Shown here: piece by piece, positions 1-8,304 of the stretch
Layout: the number at the start of each line of letters is the position of its first letter
How positions within the stretch are numbered: position 1 is the first letter of the stretch
From: DATKEU01 sp035544495
GTDB taxonomy: Bacteria > Myxococcota_A > Polyangia > Fen-1088
Direction of reading: 5' to 3'
Assembly: GCA_035544495.1 (NCBI GenBank)
Contig: DATKEU010000345.1
Coordinates: 1-10,885 of the forward strand
DNA: 10,885 nucleotides
Program-made: the position numbers and the translations under genes
The notes under the pieces: model-generated
What the model saw: the letters and a program-made list of their open reading frames with translations, nothing else
Told to the model about the DNA's origin: nothing
Databases searched by the model: none

Positions 1-2
1 CC

Positions 3-134
3 GACGACAACGGCACCTACGGCGCCGGCAGCCTGGTCGTCAACCGCCCCGGCACGCGCCACGCTGTCCGCAGCGCCCACGGTTGCGTCGTCCTCATCAT
101 CTGGGAGCGGCCCGTGGTCTTCGCCGGCGCTTGA
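3..134 (+). CDS. C-terminal end of a ChrR-like cupin-domain protein (5' part outside window)
   Basis: Only the last 43 codons are in the window, ending at TGA 132-134. The visible peptide reads DDNGTYGAGSLVVNRPG, then TRHAVRSAHGCVVLIIWERP. This matches the closing strands of the cupin fold seen in the ChrR/anti-ECF-sigma type family, with a Tyr-x-x-Gly-(Ser/Thr) strand, a P-G-(S/T)-x-H turn and a G-C-V-L strand. In ChrR such domains bind zinc and sense oxidative stress; many relatives are stand-alone cupins of unknown role. The reading frame ends immediately before the ureD coding region and no gap separates them, so co-transcription with the urease operon is likely. Whether it regulates urease cannot be judged, because the N-terminus is missing. 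The family call rests on a short fragment and is moderate. Confidence 0.6.
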   Translation, partial: DDNGTYGAGSLVVNRPGTRHAVRSAHGCVVLIIWERPVVFAGA

Positions 135-243
135 TCCGGCGGACGCGGGTGCCGGCTGGCGGGCGGCGCTGGCGCTGGATTTTGCGCGGTCCGACGACGG
201 CCGCACGATCCTGGCCGCGCGCCGCCACGTCGGCCCGCTGGCC

Positions 244-981
244 GTGCAACGCGCGTTTTATCCCGAGGGGCCGCGTACCTGCCACGTCTACGTGCTGCAT
301 CCGCCCGGCGGCATCGTCGGCGGCGATCGCCTGCGCGTCGACGTCAGCGTCGCGGCCGGCGCGCACGCGCTGCTGACCACGCCCGCCGCCACCAACGTCT
401 ATCGCAGCGCTGGCCCGCGCGCCCGCCAGCGCCAGCACCTGCGCGTCGCCTCCGGCGGGGCGCTGGAATGGCTGCCGCAGGAGACGATCCTCTTCGACGG
501 CGCCGACGTCGAGCTCGGCACGCGCGTCGATCTCGCCGCCGGCGCGCGCCTGGTCGCCCTCGAAACGCTCTGCTTCGGCCTGCCGGCGCGCGCGGAGGCC
601 TTCTTGCGCGGCCGCTGCCGCCAGACGCTGGAGCTGTGGCAGGACGGCCGCCCGCTGCTCTTCGAGCGCGGCTGTTTCGACGGCGCCGCGCCGGTCGCCG
701 CCGCGCGCTGGGGTCTGGGCGGCGCGCCGCTCCTCGGAACGCTGCTCGCCGCGCCCGCCCCGCCGCCCGCGGTGCTGGACGCGCTCCGCGCGCTGGCGGC
801 AGCGCTGCCCGCCGGTGATCTGGGCGCCGCCACCATCGTCGCCGACGGCGCCGCGCTGGTGTGCCGCTATCTCGGCCACAGCGCCGAGCGTTGCGCGGCC
901 TTCCTGCGCGCGGCCTGGGCCCTCCTGCGCCCGGCCGTTCTCGATCGCCCCGCGGCGCCGCCGCGCATCTGGGCCACGTAG
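244..981 (+). CDS. ureD: Urease accessory protein UreD (UreH family); true start lies upstream and is unresolved
   Basis: UreD is the scaffold that binds apo-urease and, with UreF and UreG, delivers nickel to the active site. The conserved HPPGGIVGGDRL motif (encoded about 298-333), the TTPAATNVYRS segment and the ALEWLPQETILFDGADV segment identify the family. The coordinates given use GTG 244, the only canonical in-frame start in the window, which gives 245 aa. However, conserved UreD sequence (GWRAALALDFARSDDGRTIL and onward) is encoded in the same open frame from about 154. A full protein would therefore be about 275 aa or slightly longer, the normal family length. No in-frame ATG, GTG or TTG exists between 1 and 244. 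TTG 131 and GTG 149 are in another frame, so an indel in the sequence or a non-standard start is possible. The stop TAG is 979-981, followed 23 bases later by ureAB. Confidence 0.9.
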   Translation: MQRAFYPEGPRTCHVYVLHPPGGIVGGDRLRVDVSVAAGAHALLTTPAATNVYRSAGPRARQRQHLRVASGGALEWLPQETILFDGADVELGTRVDLAAGARLVALETLCFGLPARAEAFLRGRCRQTLELWQDGRPLLFERGCFDGAAPVAAARWGLGGAPLLGTLLAAPAPPPAVLDALRALAAALPAGDLGAATIVADGAALVCRYLGHSAERCAAFLRAAWALLRPAVLDRPAAPPRIWAT

Positions 982-1004
982 ACGCAGAGCCAAAGGAACC
1001 CGCC

Positions 1005-3346
<2,342 letters not shown>

Positions 3347-3362
3347 GGCCGAGGAGCCAATC

Positions 3363-3893
3363 ATGTTGCGCGTGAACGAAGTGATCGGCCCCGGCGAGCG
3401 TGGCACGGGCGCGCCGTCGGGGACCGTGACGCTGACCTTCCATGACCGGAGGCGCAGCCGCCTGCTGGCAGCGCTGGATGACGGGCGCGAGCTGGCGCTG
3501 ATGCTGCCGCGCGGGTCGGTGTTGCGCGACGGCGATCGCCTGCGCGCCAGCGATGGCGCGGTCGTCACCGTGCGCGCGGCGGACGAGAGCCTGTCGGTGG
3601 CGCGCGCGCCTGACCCGCGCCTGCTCGCCCGGGCGGCGTATCACCTCGGCAACCGCCACGTGCCCGTGCAGGTCGGCGACGGCCTCCTGGCTTACCTGCA
3701 CGATCATGTCCTCGACGACATGGTGCGCGGCCTGGGCCTCTCCGTCGAGGCGCGCGTCGCCCCTTTCGAGCCCGAGGCGGGCGCGTTCCACGGCGGCGCC
3801 CACCACCACGACACCGATCCCGACCACGACGACCATCACCACGACGACCACGACCACCACGACCCCGGCCACGGAGGCACGCATCACCACTAG
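3363..3893 (+). CDS. ureE: Urease nickel metallochaperone UreE with His-rich C-terminal tail
   Basis: UreE is a dimeric nickel carrier that hands metal to UreG for urease activation. The product is 176 aa: an N-terminal UreE domain at about 1-75 and a nickel-binding domain at about 80-137 with YHLGNRHVPVQV and YLHDHVLDDMV. H94, H99, H113 and H115 align with H91, H96, H110 and H112 of Klebsiella UreE; H96 there is the dimer-interface nickel ligand. The last 35 residues or so (from F142) contain 15 histidines mixed with aspartate and glycine, ending THHH. Such tails bind several extra nickel ions in Klebsiella UreE and may serve as a store. The start ATG 3363 has GAGGAG at 3351-3356 and lies 16 bases after ureC. 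The 3' end overlaps the probable start of ureF. Confidence 0.96.
   Translation: MLRVNEVIGPGERGTGAPSGTVTLTFHDRRRSRLLAALDDGRELALMLPRGSVLRDGDRLRASDGAVVTVRAADESLSVARAPDPRLLARAAYHLGNRHVPVQVGDGLLAYLHDHVLDDMVRGLGLSVEARVAPFEPEAGAFHGGAHHHDTDPDHDDHHHDDHDHHDPGHGGTHHH
3873..3877 (+). promoter_or_regulatory. Shine-Dalgarno GGAGG inside the end of ureE, placed for ureF
   Basis: A perfect GGAGG lies within the UreE tail codons. Five bases later is the in-frame ATC at 3883, the only reasonable initiation position that keeps the whole UreF N-terminus. It is the main argument for the ureF start chosen here. The motif could also be coincidental in G-rich coding sequence. Confidence 0.5.
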
Positions 3894-4590
3894 CGCGACA
3901 GCCGCCGCCGAGCCCATCGCCTTCGCCGACGCGGCCCTGCTGCGCCTGCTGCAGCTCTGCTCGCCGGCGCTGCCGATCGGCGCCTTCGCCTACTCGCAAG
4001 CGCTGGAGCCGGCGGTGGCCGCCGGCTGGGTGCGCGACGAGGCCACCGCCGCCGACTGGATCGCCGGCCTCCTCGACGGCTGCGTGGCCACACTGGATCT
4101 GCCCATCCTCCAGCGCCTGTATCATTCGTTCCGCGACGGCGGCGGCGCCGCCACGACCTGGACCGCGCTGCTCTTCGCCGCGCGCCCCTCCGCCGAGCTG
4201 CAGGCCGAGGAGCGCCACCTCGGCGCCGCGCTGGCGCGCGTGCTCTGTCGCCTGGACATCGCCGAGGCGGCGGTCTGGGCCGCGCGCCCCGATCTCACCT
4301 ACGCCGCGATGTTCGCGCTCGCCGCCGCCCGCTGGCAGATCCCGGTCCGCGCCGCGCTCGGCGGCTACGCCTTCGTCTGGTGCGAGATGCAGGTCAGCGC
4401 CGCCGTGCGCCTGGTCCCGCTGGGCCAGAGCGCCGGCCAGCGCGTGCTCTCGTCGCTGGCCGCCGCCATCCCCGCCGCCGTGGCGCGCGCGTCCTCTCTG
4501 GCCGACGACGACATCGGCGCCGCCGCGCCCTCGCACGCCATCGCAAGCGCGCTGCACGAGACGCAGTACTCGCGCCTCTTCCGATCCTGA
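3883..4590 (+). CDS. ureF: Urease accessory protein UreF, probable ATC start
   Basis: UreF bridges UreD and UreG in the urease activation complex and acts as a fidelity factor for nickel insertion. The family is recognised by LLRLLQLCSPALPIGAFAYS near the N-terminus, GWVRDEATAADW after it, and the conserved C-terminus HETQYSRLFRS. From ATC 3883 the protein is 235 aa, the usual UreF length, with a short lead (Ile/Met-TTSATAAAEP) before the first conserved helix. No ATG, GTG or TTG occurs in frame between 3553 and the conserved region. Starting at ATG 3553 would add 110 residues that are only a shifted reading of ureE, ending in a run of threonines. The next GTG, at about 4012, would delete the SPALPIGAFAYS motif. 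Initiation at ATC, reinitiation coupled to the ureE stop (TAG 3891-3893), or a sequence error are all possible. The gene identity is firm; the start is not. Confidence 0.92.
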   Translation: MTTSATAAAEPIAFADAALLRLLQLCSPALPIGAFAYSQALEPAVAAGWVRDEATAADWIAGLLDGCVATLDLPILQRLYHSFRDGGGAATTWTALLFAARPSAELQAEERHLGAALARVLCRLDIAEAAVWAARPDLTYAAMFALAAARWQIPVRAALGGYAFVWCEMQVSAAVRLVPLGQSAGQRVLSSLAAAIPAAVARASSLADDDIGAAAPSHAIASALHETQYSRLFRS

Positions 4591-4613
4591 GACGACAACC
4601 AGGGAGCATTCCG

Positions 4614-5258
<645 letters not shown>

Positions 5259-5270
<12 letters not shown>

Positions 5271-5726
5271 GCGCTCGCTCCAGCCGTGTCCGGGCGGCGC
5301 CTGCGGCACGCTGAAGACGTCGCGCAGCTTCGGGTAGCGCGTCTTCGGCAGGTCGACGTCGTGCAAGCCGACGCGCAGCGAGACCGACTGGCCGTCGCCC
5401 CAGGGCCACCACAGCCCGAAGGCGCCCGGCTTGCCCGCTTCGCCGTTCCACAGCAGCAGCTGCCCCGAGCGGACGCCGCCATACTGATCGGCCAGCGCGC
5501 GCGGCCCCGGCGGCGCGCCAACGATCGCCGCGCTGTCGAACACCGACTTGAAGAGACTGTCGCACGCCGCGCGCGCCCGCTGCTTGTCGGCCGTCGTGAT
5601 GGTCGACATCACGCTTTGAAAGCGCCGATCGTAACCCCACTCTTGGCTCGGCCACGCGCCTCGCAACGCCGCCAGGCCGGCAAAGACCTGCTCCCACGCA
5701 CCTTCGACACTCGCCATCTCGTCCAT
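5259..5726 (-). CDS. Hypothetical protein, about 155 aa, family not recognised
   Basis: I do not recognise this protein. It begins MDEMASVEGAWEQVFAGL if ATG 5726 is used; GTG 5750 (8 residues longer) and ATG 5717 are alternatives. GTG 5750 lies directly after a hairpin and is less attractive. The sequence looks like a real soluble protein: no signal peptide or membrane helix, an amphipathic N-terminal half, then a Trp/Gly-rich strand-like stretch (SGQLLLWNGE, FGLWWPWGDGQSVSLRVGLHDVD). Codon use with GC-rich third positions fits the neighbours. It follows the hydrolase gene on the same strand after 53 bases and converges on ureG with a 12-base overlap. A link to urease or to the upstream exported proteins is unproven. 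Confidence 0.7.
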
Positions 5727-5751
5727 CGTACGCCAACGGCGCAGAGGCACA

Positions 5752-5768
5752 AGACCCCGCGAGGGTCT
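5752..5768 (-). terminator. Small hairpin after the metallohydrolase gene
   Basis: Inverted repeat AGACCC (5752-5757) / GGGTCT (5763-5768) with a 5-nt loop, starting 11 bases after the hydrolase stop codon on the minus strand. There is no T-run after it, so it is at best a weak terminator or an RNA-stability element between this gene and the small downstream gene. Confidence 0.3.
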
Positions 5769-5779
5769 CTGCTCGGCGC

Positions 5780-6823
5780 TCAGCCGCCTCGCTTCTTGTC
5801 TCCCGCTTTGTCCCCGGCCTTGTCTCCCGGCTTGTCGCTCGCCTTGCTCCCGCCGCCGGCCTTGCTCCCGGCCTTGCCGGGCTTTTCCGCCGGCGGCAGT
5901 GTCGTGTAGATGAACTCGACCACCTGATCACCCTTGACCATCGTCTGTCCGTACTTGGCGTCGAACTCGGCGCTGGGCCGAGCGGTCTTGATCTCGTCCA
6001 GGGACTTCTTGGCGGCCGCCAGCTTGGCCACGCGGTCGCTGACCTTCCCCAGCATCTCGCGATATGTGACGAGGTCGGCCTTGGTCGAGAGCGGTCCGTG
6101 CCCGGGGATGATCTTGGTGGCGTCGTCGCACACCGTCAGCACCTGGTCGATGGCGGCGATGAAACCGGGGAACCGGCCGCCGTTCTTCGCGTCGACCAGC
6201 GGGTAGGACATGGGGATGAAGACGTCGCCCATGTGCACGACGTTCGCCTTCTTGAAGTGCACCACGGCGTCCCCGTCGGTGTGCGCGGGCGGGACGTGAA
6301 AGACGTGCACCTCGTCCCCGTTCAGGTGCAGCGTCACGTCCTCGGCGAACGTCACCACGGGCAGACCCGCGGGCGGCGTGGCGGGCACGTCTATGCGATG
6401 GCCCATGAAATCGACGAACTGATCGACGCTCAGGCGCTTGCGGACGTTGTCGTGTGCGATGATCACGGCGCCCGCGGCCGCCATGGCCGTGTTGTTGCCC
6501 GTGTGGTCGGCGTGCCAGTGCGTGTTGACCAGGAACCGCAGCGGCTTCTTCGACAGCGCCGCCAGCGCCGCCTTCAGCTTGGCGGTCATGGGCGCGATCT
6601 CGTCGTCGATGATGAAGACGCCGTCGTCGCCCACCGACACGCCGACGTTGCCGCCGGCAAAGCCGTTCTCGCCCTCGATCATCGACACGCCGCCGGCGAC
6701 CGGGACCGTCTTCAACGTCACCTTGGCGGGGTCGCCCATCTGGGCCCGCGCCGTTGTCGTCGCCGTCGTCGCCAGCCCGCACGCGAGCATCACAAACGAA
6801 AATTGCCTGGCCAGATTCTTCAT
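5780..6823 (-). CDS. Exported metallo-beta-lactamase-fold hydrolase
   Basis: The product is a 347-aa MBL-fold protein. The zinc-binding motif HWHADH is at 102-107 within LVNTHWHADHTGNN. Other ligands expected for a dinuclear site are H181 (PPAHTDGD), D200 (VHMGDVF) and H242 (IPGHGP). The N-terminus MKNLARQFSFVMLACGLATT followed by ATTTARAQ looks like a Sec signal peptide cut near residue 28, so the enzyme should be periplasmic or secreted. This subgroup, with GGNVGVSVGDDGVFIIDDE, includes CphA-like and quinoprotein-relay-like hydrolases; the substrate cannot be told from sequence. Residues 312-347 form a low-complexity Lys/Gly/Ala/Asp tail. ATG 6823 is chosen because it gives the signal peptide; the frame is open to 6859. 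A perfect inverted repeat covers this start, and no clear Shine-Dalgarno is seen. It lies 76 bases after the DUF1552 gene. Confidence 0.9.
   Translation of the reverse strand: MKNLARQFSFVMLACGLATTATTTARAQMGDPAKVTLKTVPVAGGVSMIEGENGFAGGNVGVSVGDDGVFIIDDEIAPMTAKLKAALAALSKKPLRFLVNTHWHADHTGNNTAMAAAGAVIIAHDNVRKRLSVDQFVDFMGHRIDVPATPPAGLPVVTFAEDVTLHLNGDEVHVFHVPPAHTDGDAVVHFKKANVVHMGDVFIPMSYPLVDAKNGGRFPGFIAAIDQVLTVCDDATKIIPGHGPLSTKADLVTYREMLGKVSDRVAKLAAAKKSLDEIKTARPSAEFDAKYGQTMVKGDQVVEFIYTTLPPAEKPGKAGSKAGGGSKASDKPGDKAGDKAGDKKRGG
5795..5884. repeat. Degenerate 12-bp tandem repeats coding the Lys/Gly/Asp tail
   Basis: Units related to CTTGTCTCCCGG recur with exact 12-base spacing: the GTC trinucleotides fall at 5798, 5810, 5822 and 5834. 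Further variant units (CTTGCTCCCG type) run to about 5884 after a 6-base insertion near 5855-5860. In the minus-strand gene each unit encodes four residues of the (D/S)KxG pattern, for example DKPGDKAGDKAGDKKRGG at the C-terminus. The 12-base period keeps the frame, so copy number can change without breaking the protein. Confidence 0.75.
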
Positions 6824-6832
6824 GGCCAGGCA
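6804..6832 (-). promoter_or_regulatory. Perfect 10-bp inverted repeat spanning the hydrolase start codon
   Basis: TGCCTGGCCA (6804-6813) and TGGCCAGGCA (6823-6832) are exact reverse complements separated by 9 bases. On the minus-strand mRNA the upstream arm ends with the A of the AUG and the loop begins with its UG. A stable stem would therefore hold the initiation site of the metallohydrolase. It may control translation or act as a DNA operator; function is inferred, the symmetry is directly visible. Confidence 0.55.
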
Positions 6833-6877
6833 GATAGCTCGAAAGCCTCGACCGGTCAACGGCGGTCGTCGTCGTCA

Positions 6878-6896
6878 TCGCGCGCTTCGCGCGCGA
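6878..6896 (-). terminator. GC hairpin just after the DUF1552 stop codon
   Basis: TCGCGCGC (6878-6885) and GCGCGCGA (6889-6896) form an 8-bp perfect stem with a 3-base loop, 3 bases after the DUF1552 stop on the minus strand. No T-run follows, so it is not a textbook intrinsic terminator. It could stabilise the 3' end of the upstream mRNA or partly uncouple the hydrolase gene from the gene pair before it. Confidence 0.45.
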
Positions 6897-6899
6897 CCG

Positions 6900-8267
6900 C
6901 TACGCTTCGATTGCCGTGCAGCTGTTCGTGACCATGCCGCCGCCCCCGCCGAACTGGGTCAGCTGCAAGCCGGCGGCGCGCAACACCGTCAGCAAGACGA
7001 TGCTGGAGTTCTCACCCTTCGAGGCGTAGTGGACGCCCGGGTACTTCAAGAACCCACCGCCCTTGCCGGCCACCACGATCGGATAGTCGGTCAGGCTGTG
7101 CGCCCTGCCGTCGGCGGTGTCGCTGCTGGCGTAGATGACCGTGTTGTCCAGGGCATTGCCGGCGCCCTCCGGCACCTTCTTGATCGCCTGCAGCAGCGAC
7201 GAGAAACACTGCATGGTGAACACCGTCGACGCGTGCACCAGCGGCTGGGCGCCCGCCTCGTCGTGGGTCATGCTGTGATGTCCCTCGCTGGCCATGGTCT
7301 GCCAGAACATCGTGAAAGCCGTGCTTCCGCTGTACATCATCGAGAAGACGCGCGTCTGATCGCAGGCGAAGGCCATGGCGATGAGATCGCTCATGGCCTG
7401 GGTCTTCTCCGCCAGCATCTCGTTGCCATTCTGGTCGGGGTTGTCGCTGATGGTGCCGGCCATCGGTGGCTTGCACATCGCCGGCAGCACCGTGTCGTTC
7501 TGCAGCCGGTTTTCGAGCTCGCGGATGTTCGCCGTGTGCTCGTCCAGGCGCTGCTTGTCGAAGGTGCTGACCCGCGTGCTCAGCTTGCTGATGTCCACGG
7601 CCACGGCGTCCAGTACGCTGCGCCGGAGCTTCTTGGTCACGTCGGTGACCGGCATGCCGCCTGGCGCGCTGAACCCCATCCCGAACAGCCGGTTGAAGAC
7701 CGAGATCGCCGAGTAATCGGCCGGGTTCGGCATGTCGGGCCCGTTGTGCGAGAGGTGCTGCAGCGTCGTCCCCTCTTTGATGTTCACGCGGGTCGAGATC
7801 CCCACCTCCAGCGACTTCAAACCCTTGCCCGTGTACAGCTTGGCGGCGGCCACCTGGTCGACGCTGGGCGCGCTGAACGTCGACCGGAACGGCGCGCCGG
7901 CCGCCGCCTGCACGACCATCGGCGAGCCCGAGAGGATGCCGACGGTGCCGGCATGGTGGCCTTGCGGGTTGCCGGTCATGACGTTGGTCCCGGACACCAC
8001 CGAGACGTAATCCTTCACGGGGGTGAGAGGCATCAGCTCCGGGCTGAGCGGGTAATTCGGACCTGTCGCCGTGGGGTCCCAGCGGTCCAGCTTTGCCCCG
8101 TTGCCCCAGAAGAAGATCCCCAGCCGTCGCGGCAGCGCGGTCCCGTCGGCGTGGGCGGTGCCGTTGGCGTTGAACATCGCTTCCAGCGCCGGCAGGCCGA
8201 TGGAAACGCCAGCGCCTCCCAGCACGCCGCGCAGAACCGTTCGTCGCTTCATCTTCAACGTCGACAT
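6900..8267 (-). CDS. DUF1552 family protein, Tat-exported
   Basis: The 455-aa protein matches the DUF1552 family, which has no established biochemical function and is common in Planctomycetota, Myxococcota and related groups. The N-terminus MSTLKMKRRTVLRGVLGGAG carries a twin-arginine motif (R8, R9), then a hydrophobic stretch and AHA at 38-40 as a likely cleavage site. It should therefore fold in the cytoplasm and be exported, perhaps with a bound cofactor. Family hallmarks include GIFFWGNGAKLDRWDP near 50-65, HHAGTVGILSG, FACDQTRVFSMMYSGS, the SEGHHSMTHDE segment and VIYASSDTADGRAHS. The C-terminal part resembles the alkaline-phosphatase-like arrangement also suspected for DUF1501 proteins, but this is inference. 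ATG 8267 has AAAAGGAG at 8273-8280. It starts 37 bases after the stop of the DUF1592-family gene, so the two are probably co-transcribed. Confidence 0.93.
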   Translation of the reverse strand: MSTLKMKRRTVLRGVLGGAGVSIGLPALEAMFNANGTAHADGTALPRRLGIFFWGNGAKLDRWDPTATGPNYPLSPELMPLTPVKDYVSVVSGTNVMTGNPQGHHAGTVGILSGSPMVVQAAAGAPFRSTFSAPSVDQVAAAKLYTGKGLKSLEVGISTRVNIKEGTTLQHLSHNGPDMPNPADYSAISVFNRLFGMGFSAPGGMPVTDVTKKLRRSVLDAVAVDISKLSTRVSTFDKQRLDEHTANIRELENRLQNDTVLPAMCKPPMAGTISDNPDQNGNEMLAEKTQAMSDLIAMAFACDQTRVFSMMYSGSTAFTMFWQTMASEGHHSMTHDEAGAQPLVHASTVFTMQCFSSLLQAIKKVPEGAGNALDNTVIYASSDTADGRAHSLTDYPIVVAGKGGGFLKYPGVHYASKGENSSIVLLTVLRAAGLQLTQFGGGGGMVTNSCTAIEA

Positions 8268-8304
8268 TTCCGCTCCTTTTTCAACTTCTCGCCGGGACGT
8301 GCGC

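Noticed and set aside
861..1004. ureAB starting at ATG 861
   Set aside because: It would lie inside ureD and add a non-UreA leader; ATG 1005 has a ribosome-binding site and the conserved N-terminus.
3800..3880. CAC/GAC-rich tract looking like a repeat array
   Set aside because: It is explained by the codons of the His/Asp tail of UreE; spacing is irregular and not CRISPR-like.
3553..3882. ureF starting at ATG 3553
   Set aside because: The extra 110 residues are an out-of-frame reading of ureE ending in poly-threonine from the His-codon tract; UreF proteins have no such extension.
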